Positions 14,259 to 25,748 of a stretch of DNA of 64,000 nucleotides are shown piece after piece. The stretch's first letter is position 1; every line of letters starts with the position of its first letter. The notes beneath the pieces were generated by a model. That model was given only the letters and a program-made list of their open reading frames with translations, made no database searches and was not told the origin of the DNA. Made by a program: the position numbers and the translations under genes. Source of the stretch: Dolomedes plantarius (Eukaryota > Arthropoda > Arachnida > Araneae > Dolomedidae); contig OU015492.1 in NCBI GenBank assembly GCA_907164885.2, positions 47,940,183 to 48,004,182 of the forward strand, in the 5' to 3' direction.

Positions 14259-14495
14259 CACGGACGATAATTACATTTAAGAATGGCATGTTCCCGCAGA
14301 TGCATAATGTTTATGTGCGGCAACCTCCTCTCTATCGTCAACGGAACCAAGCAATCCCTCCATTTTTCATGTCTTTTTCCTGAGTGTGTACTTTAACGCT
14401 TCACCTGCCCCCAAACATTCTATACAATAAATGATTGTTACAGTGTACTGTACCAACCCTTAAAGTTTGTACCATGAATTAGAAATCACCCTGTA

Positions 14496-16084
14496 TACAC
14501 TGATTTTCGGCTCTAATCTTGTGTTTTTTAGCGCTTTATGTCCTATTTTTGACATTGCGCTATTACACCTCAGCCAACCATCGATTTCGTTTAATCTTTG
14601 CGTCATGAGCATTCTGAAGATGTGTGAGTAAACATGAGAAAAGATAAAGTTTGAAATTTAAGCTTTGAATGTCAGTGACCCATCTACAAGCCCTCTTAGC
14701 TCTCTCATTATGATAAAAACATAACTGATTTAAATATTAATAAGAATTTTTTTTATTTCCTTATACCAACATTAGTCATACTGACCTGCATAAGGACACA
14801 AGGATTGTAATTAATTTTAGTTTACAGATTAAAAAAATATATTTATTTCTATTCAAAGTGCAATTTGTAGGCTGACATTATATTTTTTTTTTGACGAGAA
14901 GTAACAAATATAATTAATGAGCAAGATATCATATTCCTTGTTTCAAATGAACAAGCAGGCTAGTGCAGAAAATATGTCATGATGTTGTAACAATCTATTA
15001 GTACGTACTTACAATTATAAATCTCTTCATGCTGCAAAAATATAACAGTGAAACTAAAAAAGCAGCCAACCAATTCAAAGAAATATATTTATTATGCGTG
15101 TTTAAAATGCTGTTAAAAAGGACAACACAAAAGAAAAGAGACAGTGGGGGAAGCTAAATGTTTCAAGTTAAGACTTTAAAACGCCCTAGGGTCGAAGTGC
15201 TGTAACGGAAATCCTTATCATCCCCGTAGGAATTTTCAAGAATAATTGCGTTAAACCTCTAATTTATGACACATGTGGATCCTTTTGAGGTATCAGACGG
15301 CTCACGAGCAACAAAAGAAGGGTATTTTTCTTTACCTTCCACTTTTTCAACCTATTTTTGCAAAAGTATTTATTTCTGTAAAATTTATTCTAAGAAAACG
15401 AGCTATTTTCTGAAAACTGGCTGGCCATGTTTATTCTAAGCCTGTAATTTTGCTAATTTAACATCGTCGGTAACAATTTCGTTGTGAGCGAACAGAGCAG
15501 GAAATTTTTTTTTTAATTTCTTAACAAAATCCACATAATTCGGTTATACTTAAAACCAGCTGGTTCAAGAATATTTACAGTAATCTTAAAAAACACTTTT
15601 CGGAGATGGAGGAGAATACGTTTGCCAGATTTAAAAAAAACTGTTGCGATGCTGTAATGCCAAGTGCATGCTCCAATTTTTTTTACCCTGTTTAGTTACT
15701 TTTGTGTATTTCAGTTTGATCATTTCCGAAGAGAGCTGGTGACGCCATAATTCCAAATAAGGCAGTTTCACGCAACATGTTACATCTGAACTCTTACAAA
15801 AATGAAGGGTAAAACGTGTTCAAATAAACGCAAGAATTACTCATATGGATTTGCATGCTTAAAAAATTGTACCATTTCGAAATGAGGACAACAGGTAAAA
15901 CAAATAGTCATAGTATCCATATTTTACCCTTCGTTTTCCACGTTGTTCTGTCAGTGATGCTGCATCAAACTGCCTTATTATTATAAGCAACGAGAGAAGG
16001 TAGAAAAAAGGGAATCTGTGTTTACAGAAGAGTTCGACTCTGTACCGCCGGTTTGCTAACAAAGACTAGTTCCGTTCTTTTGTT
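14496..16084. other. Intergenic, nothing recognised
   Basis: About 1.6 kb of AT-rich DNA without convincing ORFs, repeats or RNA genes. Confidence 0.45.
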
Positions 16085-16088
16085 TTAA

Positions 16089-16787
16089 GGGGGTCCGGGA
16101 CACATTTAAATTTTTTTTTTATATTTATTGAGTTAAAATTTTGAATTTTTTGTGATGGTTAACCATATAATTTGTAAACATAGATCACTTCATAAAACTT
16201 CTCATAAAGTTTTTAAAAAATTTAAAATTAAAATTTTTTTTAAAAGTGGAGTAATTTAAAACCGTTATAACTCGAAATATTATTTGTCGAATTTCAAAAT
16301 TTTTTCATTTAACTAAACAGAAATATATAAGTTTTAATTTAGATTCAGCGTTTCTTAAAATATTAACTTTTAAAAAAATTAAAAATATTTAGAGTAAAAA
16401 TTTCAAAAACAATCATGTAACTTATTTTTAAAAATTCATATTTTCAAAAAGAAATAGTTTTTTTCAAATTTTCTGAATCAAAAATAAAATAAATAATTGA
16501 AAAACACATTTTCCAAATATGAACCATTTATCTGTAACGGTTCTTGATTTATAACAATTTAAATACGAGAAATGGGGAAAAAACCCATCATGGCAGGAAA
16601 ACGTATTTTCAGGTAAACCAAGATTGGCTGCTGTTAAAATGTTGCAATAAAAAAATTAATATCTCCTGTTCTAATGAAGATAGAAATAGGATTTAAATAT
16701 CATTTTAATCGAAAAAGAACACAAAATTCTTTAATGCAATAAAATGTTTTTTTCGAAAATTTGAAAAATTTTGTGTCCTCGACCCCC
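16089..16787. mobile_element. TTAA-flanked MITE, piggyBac-like
   Basis: The left end GGGGGTCCGGGACAC and the reverse complement of the right end GGGGGTCGAGGACAC match at 13 of 15 positions. TTAA lies on both sides (16085-16088 and 16788-16791), the target duplication of piggyBac-type transposons. The 699-bp interior is extremely A/T-rich and non-coding. Confidence 0.78.
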
Positions 16788-16791
16788 TTAA

Positions 16792-17146
16792 GCTGTGTAT
16801 CTACTATACAACAGTGACTACTATACAACAGTTTGTTATTGGTTGAATTCGCAAATCGGTAATTTTTTAGCTATACATCGTGTGCTATTTGTACATGATG
16901 AAAGCACAAAAAGTGGAATCCTCTTACAAGAGTCTAATGGAGGCAAATCGTTACCTTACGAGTGAATCATACAGTTTGATTCAGCAAAGATACAGTAAAT
17001 GGTGCAACATATGACTGATATCTGCAATAATTCGAAAATATTTCTAAAGAGGGGTTTGGTGAACATTATCCTCCGTAACCGCATAAAAGGAGTAGTACTG
17101 CAGGGAAAATTACTTCATCCTAGAATTCATATAGACATGCGACAAG
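16792..17146. other. Short spacer with a 17-bp duplication
   Basis: CTACTATACAACAGT occurs twice in tandem near 16800-16832. Nothing else is recognised. Confidence 0.4.
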
Positions 17147-17417
17147 TACACTGGTGAAATAAATTAAGAGAATTTGCATATTTTATCGAATTTTATGAAA
17201 AGAACTGAACTGCATGTAAAACCACTGCTTCTAGACAAAAATGCAAATCTTGTACGTCAAATACATAAGCGTAGACGTCTGTGTAGGCGGAGCCAGTAGA
17301 GAAACAGGTTTTATAAGCGCGCGTAAGTTAAGACGCATTTCGTTCGCTAGCACACCTCGGCGAATTTCTTGGTGTTATTTTGCAGCAATCGGTTAATTTC
17401 AAATTGTAACAGTAAAA

Positions 17418-18822
17418 ATGAGTAACCACCAACGTTTAGATGATGGAATGAGGTGGCGAATTGTGGGGAGGGTAGAAGCAGGCCAATCTCAAGTCCAAAT
17501 TTGTAGAGAATTCAATTTAACGCTCAGCGTCGTCTGTAACTTATGGAAACAGTTCTAGGATACCGGATCCATCGAAAGAAAGCCTGGGAAAGGTCGTCCA
17601 GGAGCCACGACTGCCAAAGAAGATCGCCATTTGTATATTATAGCGAGGCGTAACAGGAGTGCTACAGCTTCTCAGCTCTCTCGTGTCTTGTATGCAGCCA
17701 CAGGAACCCGTGTATCAAGGGTGACTGTTTCCAAAAGACTTCATGAGAGAGGGTTGTTTGCAAGACCTGCTGTTTGCGTTCCGCTCACTTCTACGAACAG
17801 GACAATCGGTTTATCATGGTGCAGATAGCATAGATTGGAGTATGGATCAATGGGCGACCGTTCTCTTCACTGATGAGTCCCGGTTCAGCCTAAATACCGA
17901 TTCTCGCCGTACGTTCATATGGAGAGAACCAGGGACCCGCTATCTACCCTCCAATGTCCGCGAAATCGGCCATTATGGCGGAGGAGGTTTAATGGTCTGG
18001 ACAGACATCATGTTGGATGGCCGCACACCTCTCCATGTCTTTGAAAGAGGCACTGTGACCGGTGTGAGGTATAGGGATGAGGTCTTGGAGCCCTATGTTC
18101 GCCTTTTCAGGGGTGCAGTTGGCCCTGAGTTCATTTTAATGGACGATAACGCGAGGCCACATAGAGCTCTTCTGGTCGACGAATTTCTAGAGAGTGGGGA
18201 TATTCGCCGGATGGATTGGCCAGCCAGATCTCCAGACATTAACCCTATAGAGCAGGGCTTCTTAAACTTTTTTATATAGCGACCCCCTTCAAGCTTAGGA
18301 AATTTTAAACGACCCCCTCCTCCATATAATGAAATATATATTAACCGTAGATGTAGATGTAATATCGCACTATGCTACTTCCATATTTTCATTTATAGGC
18401 CCTACATAACAGTTTTGCATTGCCACTTTTTTCAAAAAATAGTTATAATAAAACTACACTAGTATTTTGTATGATTTTTATTTGTATTTATATTTGTACG
18501 TAGTGTGTATACTAATTTTAAAATTTTATTTATAATGATTGAAAAGTATCAGATCTTTGCGACCCCCTTTCAGTAGTCTCGCGACCCCCAGGGGGGTCGC
18601 GACCCACAGTTTAAGAAGCCCTGCTATAGAGCATGTCTGGGACGCTCTGAGGAGGGCAATTGCAACTTTCAACCCCCCTACGAGAACCATCCAGGGAAAA
18701 AAACAGAGTTGCTGAACGAGTGGGTCCAATTGCCACAGGAAATGATAAACTGCCTTATTTCAAGTATGAAATCACGATGCGAGACCTGTATATCTGTATG
18801 AGGTGACCATACCCCCGATTAA
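17418..18822 (+). pseudogene. Tc1-like transposase pseudogene, split by a MITE
   Basis: The start is ATG at 17418 (MSNHQRLDDGMRWRIVG). The helix-turn-helix segment reads GQSQVQICREFNLTLSVVCN. A TAG follows WKQF at about 17555, where relatives read Gln. The frame shifts between RLHERGLF and WSMDQWATV. Catalytic motifs remain: FTDESRF (first Asp), GGGGLMVW and LMDDNARPHRALL (second Asp). The frame then reaches SPDINPIE, whose Glu is the third catalytic residue, and is interrupted exactly there by the MITE at 18253-18623. The remainder, HVWDALRRAIATF through LISSMKSRCETCISV, continues in frame and ends with TGA in place of Arg before GDHTPD. Confidence 0.9.
18253..18623. mobile_element. hAT MITE, 371 bp
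   Basis: The ends are CAGGGCTTCTTAAAC and GTTTAAGAAGCCCTG, a perfect 15-bp inverted repeat. The right end is preceded by GGGGTCGCGACCC, common in hAT elements of this type. The 8-bp duplication CTATAGAG is perfect at 18245-18252 and 18624-18631 and fits nnnTAnnn. There is no coding capacity, so mobilisation would need a transposase in trans. Confidence 0.95.
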
Positions 18823-19049
18823 CCCATCTATTAACCCATTTTTTTGTTTATTCTGCAACCGCTGTTTCATACCTTTCGACTCCAACGAGTGTTACGCACG
18901 ATCATGCGTGTGTATTACAATTATTGAATGGTTATTTTTTTTGTATTGAATCAGTGTATGTACATATCAAATTTCATTAAAATCGGTAGAGTAGTTCTAG
19001 AGATAATCGACCACGTTTGCAAATTCTTTTAATTTCTTACACCAGTGTA

Positions 19050-21829
19050 ACATGAAACTCAAGTGCGATCAAAAATATTTCGCAATAGAAAATTAGAAGT
19101 TTTCTTTCATCAAGCCCTCCCAGTACATGAGAATTTTCGAAGGAATGAGGATAAGACAGATGTAGCTAAAAGAATTAATAGGAAAAAGCTCAGTCCCAAC
19201 TTGGCAGAAGCTGAATCGCAATAGATGTAAAACAGCATCATAAACAGCGCGTTAGTGAATTCGAATTGCAATAGTTTGTTAATAAATAATTAACCCCTCT
19301 ATTGCTTCTTATTCTTGAAGTTAATAATGTAGTTCCTTTGAAAATAAGTATTGAATGAACATTTAAAAATAATTTTTAGGTATTGAGGGAACATTAACAG
19401 AGGTAGGATATTATGGTGGATTCTTGAATTGTAGAAACGAGTGGTGTGAATTCACCCTCATTATTTTCTATCCGATAGCAATTAAGCGTGGTCTTATACC
19501 AGGTAAGCGGTATTCGCCGTAATGTGTCAGTTACTATAATGTGATGATGATTGTCGAGATACGGTATAGTACTATTGACTGGTTGTAGGTGGAAACATTA
19601 ACGCCACCAATCATTGGAACATTCTAGGCAAAGCAAGCTGCTTACGCATCGCCAGTTTTATGAATTGTCCTTACTTTTCAACAAGTCAAGGCCCGTATAG
19701 AAAGCTGAGTTTCGGCTTGAATCGAAGTTATAATTGCGCAAAGGAAAGTTAGAGTGGCCAAAAGAATAAATGGACTCTTAACTTAACTCTCAGGCCAGAA
19801 CAAAACATCTAGCTCTGAACTATTGACTTCCAACAGCTTTGAAGGTGAAGAGAAATAGTACATATGCAGCACTTGGCCAGAAGCACATCGGCAAAAGTTT
19901 GCTGAGGATGATGCAAAATTTCATTTGGTCCATTGGTGGGGAATTCTATGTTGAATTTTACATAAACTCAGTATTGCATTTAAAACATCTGCACAAGGAA
20001 AAAAAATTATCAGTGGTGAATATGCAAGTTTTCAAACTAGGATAAACAGTCAACTGCAAATCATGCTTGCCCTGCATGTATTAAGAGAGAGGAAAGCTCT
20101 AATTCAATTTCACTGAAATAATCTACCAGTATGTTAGCAATATTCACAAAATGGTAGGTTTGGCAAACAGTAAAAGCCATACCTGAAGAAATAAGGTTTC
20201 ATTCTACTATTTCCTGCTCATTACTTGAGGAAAGTTTTACTGTAAGACAGTTTGATGCTGGTACTACCTTAGTAAATACCGGGGGACAGTAAAATAATGC
20301 TAATCCTAATTATTGCACACGTAATAAGCTCTGTTGTCTTCAATTTGACATGTCAAAATTTTTTAGGCATGCATTTTTATAAAAGTTTCATCAATCGATG
20401 CATTTTACAACAAACTTTTTGCCCTTCGTTTTTGCAAGAGTTGAGATGTGACATGCTGCGTTCAACTGCGTAATAGGGGAACACTTTCCGTTTATTTAAT
20501 TAATAATTGTAATGTAACTCTCTCGGTAAGAAAACTTTCATTTACGCATTTTCATTACGCGTATTATCCATTAAGAGTTGCAAAACTTAAAAATAATTAC
20601 CAATTACTTAGTCCTGAAAGTCCTATTTATACTTCAAATTAAAGTGCCTTCTATCAAATTAAAAATTTCTAAATTTCGGCATTCAGGATGTAAAGGGGCT
20701 TTTAAAAATGTGTTCATTCATCTTACTGGTTACCTGAATTTCTCGGAATTCTTGAATAAGTAAATGCAGTTTCTCTTTCCAAGCTGCAACGTTTTAATTA
20801 AATTTGAGAATTATTAACAAAACGTTGCACGGATATTTGTAAGACTAAAAAAATTTAATATAATTGCTAATTTTCAAAAGATATGGTGCGAAATTTCGAT
20901 GAGGTGCAGATAATAGAGCCAGGCTGTCAATTGTTGTTGCTATAGCAACCGAATTCCTTATCTTGGCAGGCAAGTAGTACCGTCATATTTTTTCCGAATT
21001 AATATATTGAAAATACTGAGTCACGTAATATATTATTAATGGGCTATATCAGGTCTTTTCTTCTGAGAAATATTGAAATTAACTTTAAACAATAATGAAG
21101 TCAGATTTACTTTGTTTCCTATCTCATTATTTTTTATTTTAGCAAATAAAAACTTAAAAAATAGAAGTTATTTCATTCGAATAAAAGATTGAATATACGT
21201 ATTATAAATAATTTATTTCATTTTTTCATAATTTTATTTAATGTGTGTTATTTAGATTTTCTCTCTCTGTTGAAGCAAAAATTTGGCATAAAAAGTAACT
21301 TTATATAAAATATGACTTTAGTTTAAAAACAGTTCCTGTTATAGTACAAAATACTTCAAGTTTATGGATAAACCAGCTCATTAAATTACGATGCCTGTAT
21401 GTTATTTGAGTTATACGTGAGCAATTCAGCCCAAAACTTTCATTACAGAAGTATTTATTGTCAAGGAATCTTATTTTACATTATGAGAAATAGGTTATAA
21501 AGACAGAAAATAAAACTGGCCAAAATATAGAATTGCCATACTAACATAATTTAATGAAACTAGCAATCTTGTGTAATAACTGTTGCATGGGAACAAGCGT
21601 GTTAAATTCTTGAGATATATTCTTTAACTATCACTGGATTAAGAACGTCTGACGTCAACGATGGCAGTGCTCAGCCGCCGTAGATCTTTCGATGGCTTAC
21701 AAATCTTGTACTTTCCCATACTTGCAATACTTGCGTCCTAAACATAGTATAGCAAACAACCATTATCCTGCTTTTATATGCATACCTATATCCTTTACAA
21801 TATTTTGATCTTTGAAGGACCGAGAAATT
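19050..21829. other. Intergenic, nothing recognised
   Basis: About 2.8 kb with only short chance ORFs. No terminal repeats, RNA genes or protein domains are recognised. Confidence 0.45.
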
Positions 21830-22261
<432 letters not shown>

Positions 22262-22610
22262 TGTAATGAAATAAGATCAGATTACAGAACTATTAGAAAA
22301 AGAAATTTATTTCCGAGTGGCTAAACAGACATCTGATCTAGTTGAAAGCCAACACCCGAGTGATTCCCGGGGTTTGAGTATAGAGGTATCTGCGGTTGAA
22401 GAATTTGCTGACCAAAGATGTTTTTTGCAAGCTGCATCAGTTGTGCAGGACGATTGCCTTATTTGGGCATAGACAGTGTGGCTTGCCCAGGGATTGCTGA
22501 CGCTATGAAAAATATTCCTGGGTTCTTGAAAACAGAATTTGGTAATGCCATCTTAAACATGGGAAGGGAAGAGAATTTACAGGGGATCAACTTAAATTTT
22601 ATATCTTTCA
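22262..22610 (-). repeat. 3' LTR of the young gypsy element
   Basis: 349 bp, starting TGTAATGAAATAAG and ending ATATCTTTCA on the plus strand. On the element's coding strand AATAAA (plus-strand TTTATT at 22306-22311) is the probable polyadenylation signal. Confidence 0.95.
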
Positions 22611-22622
22611 TATCCCCCCATT
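22611..22622 (-). other. Polypurine tract of the young gypsy element
   Basis: On the minus strand the sequence just before the 3' LTR reads AATGGGGGGATA, the purine-rich primer site for plus-strand DNA synthesis. It touches the pol stop codon at 22623-22625. Confidence 0.75.
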
Positions 22623-25600
22623 TTAAAAACGTTGTAGATTCGGAGACTCACAATATTGGCAGTCCATTGATGGGAGTCCATCAGTATCCTCTGGTTTCTG
22701 TTCGCTTGGGTTTTTAATATCATTTAACTGAAAATTCTCTCTAGGACGGAAAAATCGAAGGCGAGTAGAATGTACAATCTCAGTGGGAGTTTTATAAAGA
22801 GCATTGGGTTTATCAATTTCAAAAAGAACATCTGAACATTTTTTTAGAATAGTATAAGGGCCTGAATACGGTGGGGCAAGTTTTCGGGTATTTGGATATT
22901 GAAATTCTTCATATAAAACTAAATCTCCGACTTTAAATATAACTTGTTGAAATCTTCTGTCATATCTTATTTTATTCGACTGATAATATTGTCTAGTTCT
23001 TTCTTGTGCAATTTTTCTAGCTTCTTCTATAGGAGGGTATATCTCATTATCTTGGAAAGAAATTTTATAAGGCAATTCGCCATACATTAAATAAATTGGG
23101 GGAAATCCGGTTACCGAATGAGGGGTATTATTATATTCTTGGGTGACAGAGTCTAAGATTTTTGTCCATGGCACATTACTAGGGCTATTACTAACTTTAC
23201 ATTTTAATCTAGTTACTATGGTTTGGTTAACTCTCTCGACCTTTCCGTTCGTCTGCGGTCTATGAGCAGATGTCAAGAGCTGTGTAACATTATTATGTCT
23301 GAGAAAATGTTTAAACTTTGATGAGGTAAAGGCGGAATTCCTATCACTTAAAATTTTCTCGGGTACATGATTTTGAAAAATAGAATTCAAACAATTTATA
23401 TAGGTTTCCGTGGTGGCACTTTTAGAGGGAAATGTCCAGATGTACCTAGTGGCATGATCAACTACAATGTGTAAATATTTCTTAGTAGAATTATAATAAC
23501 TTAAACCACCTACAGTATCAATTGATAATAGTTCAAAAGGTTTTTCACACAGAGGAAGAGATTGCATAAAACCATATTTTTTCTGATGAGACTTCTTGTT
23601 TACTTGACAAGTTTCACAATGTTTAACATAATTTCCAACATCATTAATTATCTTAGTCCAATAATATTGAGGTGAAATAATTCTTAACATTGAAGCTATT
23701 CCTGGATGACCAAATTTTTCATGTACTTTCTCTATTAATTTAATTCTTAACGCTTTTGGTACTACAATTTTGATTAAACCTTGTCTTTTTACTACTACAA
23801 TATTATCCTTATTAAAACATCTGGGTGCTGTTATATTTTCTAACATTTGAAAATGGATGATTTCCTTTATATCTAACAAGGGTTCTGGCGGGGTTGTAGT
23901 TATATTAAAAGCAATTGGGTTTCTTGTTAACATGTCAGCTTCAACATTAGTTGTACCTTTCTTATATTTTATGTCAAAATCATACATAGAAATTTTTAGA
24001 GACCATCTGAAAAGTCTACCTGTAGGATTTTTAAAAGTTTTAAGCCAAACTAAGCTATGTACAGTAAAATGTGACCCATGAAGGTAGCAATGGAATTTAT
24101 CAAGACTATCAATTATGGACAAACATTCTAATTCCGTTATCGTATAATTAATTTCATATGGTCTAAGTCGTCGGGAGTGATATGCAATTGGATGTTGATT
24201 TCCATCAGGATGTTCTTGTTTTACTATGGAGGTTATGGCTTCTTTTGACGCATCAACATAGACATGGCAAGGATAATTTGAATTATAAAGGGCCAAAATG
24301 GGTTTTGAGATTAAACTATCTTTAAGTTTTTGAAAAGCTTGTTGACATTCAGGCGTCCATGCCCATTTCTGGTCTTTCTTTAAAAGGTTATTTAAGGGAA
24401 TTCTAATTTTAGCGTAATCAGGAATAAATTTATGATATACGTTAATGGTGCCTAGAAATCTTTGTAAATCTTTAACGTTCCTTGGGGCCAATAATTTTTT
24501 TATTGTTTCTACATTAGTATTATTTGGGCTGTATGATCCATGCTTAACTTCATAGCCAAGAAAATCAATAGTATCTTTAGCAAAATTACATTTCGATTTT
24601 TTAAGTTTAATATTTTCCTTTTCACAAATTTCAAAAATGGTCTTTAAGTGCTGAATATGTTGTTCTAATGTCTCTGAGAAAATAATTATATCGTCAAAAT
24701 AATTTAGAGCAAAGTTAATTTGATATTTATGAAGTATACGCCTAATTGTTCTTTGGAATATTGCGGGAGCATTCTTAAATCCAAACGGCAGTCTGGTAAA
24801 TTGGTACAAGCCATAGTTAGAAGTGAAAGCAAGCTTTTCAGCTTCCTCATCCTCTAATTTCAGGTGCCAATACCCACTACATAGATCTAACGTAGAAAAT
24901 ACCTTAGCATTGGTCAATTTGTCTAGAACACTGTCTATTCTGGGAATGGGTTCACAATCGGTTTTTGTAATTTGGTTAATTTTCCTATAGTCAATACATA
25001 GTCGAGTCCTAGCATTATCTTCTTTCTTAAATGCGAGAGTAATAGGTGAACTATATTGGCTATAACTAGGTTTAATAATTTTAGCTTTTAACAAGGCATC
25101 TAATTGTTTCTTTATCTCTGCGTCATCTCTAGGCGACGTTCTGTATGGTCTTTGACTTATAGGAAGTTCTGAGGTTAAGACTACTTTTGGCGATTCTAAT
25201 TTAATTTCTCCCACATCAAACTTATTCTTAGCAAAAACATGATCAAATTTTTGAATTAAATTGTCAATATCACACTTATCATTATTACAAGAAATCACAT
25301 TACATAAATCATTATTATTACTTAAAAATGCAGATACTTTTTCATTATTTCCATGACCACTTCTCTTATTAGGATTATTATTATGACAGCTGGTACAATT
25401 AAAATGCTTAAGCAATTTATTATCCTGAAAAATTTCTCTAGTTTTAAAATTAATAGTGACATTAAAGAGTCCAATAGCATGACCAGATAATATAACATAT
25501 GGTAATTGTACATTAGGTAAGTAATAAAATTTTAATGTTTCAATTTTTTCACCCAATTTTAACGGAAGCATTATATACTGACTTACCTGGACGTTTCGTC

Positions 25601-25748
25601 CCACAGCTGTAATGTTAATGTTGCAATTTTTGAAATTTAGTTGGTGATTTTTATTTAATGTGGATCCCGGTAAAATATTTAGAGTTGAGCCTGAATCGAA
25701 TAAAATCTGGACTTTCTGTCCACACAACAGGCTCCCTACTACTGGCAC
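22623..25748 (-). CDS. pol: Pol polyprotein: protease, RT, RNase H, integrase
   Basis: Open for 1041 codons in the same frame as gag, directly after the gag TGA; its first codon is GTG. Counting from there, protease has FDSGS (Asp18), and reverse transcriptase has RLCIDYRKIN, LPFGFKNAP and YFDD with catalytic Asp352 and Asp353. RNase H follows with YVDAS (Asp499). The integrase zinc finger is His676, His681, Cys711, Cys714. The integrase core is Asp744 (SIDTVGG), Asp802 (LSDRNSAF) and Glu838 (GKVERVNQT), giving D-x57-D-x35-E. A GPY/F-type module, PPYSGPYTILKK, lies near the C-terminus. All key residues are present, so the enzymes look functional. Expression would require passing the TGA, by readthrough, reinitiation or loss of the stop in sister copies. 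No chromodomain is recognised. Confidence 0.95.
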   Translation of the reverse strand: MPVVGSLLCGQKVQILFDSGSTLNILPGSTLNKNHQLNFKNCNINITAVGRNVQVSQYIMLPLKLGEKIETLKFYYLPNVQLPYVILSGHAIGLFNVTINFKTREIFQDNKLLKHFNCTSCHNNNPNKRSGHGNNEKVSAFLSNNNDLCNVISCNNDKCDIDNLIQKFDHVFAKNKFDVGEIKLESPKVVLTSELPISQRPYRTSPRDDAEIKKQLDALLKAKIIKPSYSQYSSPITLAFKKEDNARTRLCIDYRKINQITKTDCEPIPRIDSVLDKLTNAKVFSTLDLCSGYWHLKLEDEEAEKLAFTSNYGLYQFTRLPFGFKNAPAIFQRTIRRILHKYQINFALNYFDDIIIFSETLEQHIQHLKTIFEICEKENIKLKKSKCNFAKDTIDFLGYEVKHGSYSPNNTNVETIKKLLAPRNVKDLQRFLGTINVYHKFIPDYAKIRIPLNNLLKKDQKWAWTPECQQAFQKLKDSLISKPILALYNSNYPCHVYVDASKEAITSIVKQEHPDGNQHPIAYHSRRLRPYEINYTITELECLSIIDSLDKFHCYLHGSHFTVHSLVWLKTFKNPTGRLFRWSLKISMYDFDIKYKKGTTNVEADMLTRNPIAFNITTTPPEPLLDIKEIIHFQMLENITAPRCFNKDNIVVVKRQGLIKIVVPKALRIKLIEKVHEKFGHPGIASMLRIISPQYYWTKIINDVGNYVKHCETCQVNKKSHQKKYGFMQSLPLCEKPFELLSIDTVGGLSYYNSTKKYLHIVVDHATRYIWTFPSKSATTETYINCLNSIFQNHVPEKILSDRNSAFTSSKFKHFLRHNNVTQLLTSAHRPQTNGKVERVNQTIVTRLKCKVSNSPSNVPWTKILDSVTQEYNNTPHSVTGFPPIYLMYGELPYKISFQDNEIYPPIEEARKIAQERTRQYYQSNKIRYDRRFQQVIFKVGDLVLYEEFQYPNTRKLAPPYSGPYTILKKCSDVLFEIDKPNALYKTPTEIVHSTRLRFFRPRENFQLNDIKNPSEQKPEDTDGLPSMDCQYCESPNLQRF

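Larger units (their letters stand above)
12602..14493 (-). mobile_element. IS630/Tc1/mariner element, DD41D type, long TIRs
   Basis: Terminal inverted repeats of about 130 bp pair 12602-12732 with about 14363-14493. Both contain TTCATGGTACAAAC, ATCATTTATTGTATAGAA and GGGGGCAGGTGAAG. The flanking dinucleotide is TA on both sides (12600-12601 and 14494-14495). The element encodes a broken transposase on the minus strand and contains a foreign insert at 13225-13622. Confidence 0.88.
17149..19047 (+). mobile_element. Tc1-like transposon containing a hAT MITE
   Basis: The left end begins CACTGGTGAAATAAATTAAG and the reverse complement of the right end begins CACTGGTGTAAGAAATTAAA. Both continue to AGAATTTGCA. 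TA flanks are at 17147-17148 and 19048-19049. The span is 1899 bp. Without the 371-bp MITE and its 8-bp duplication it is 1520 bp, a normal Tc1 length. Confidence 0.92.

Noticed and set aside
22418..22717. Plus-strand ORF of 99 codons repeated at 26948
   Set aside because: It is antisense reading through the gypsy LTR; both copies are simply the two LTRs.
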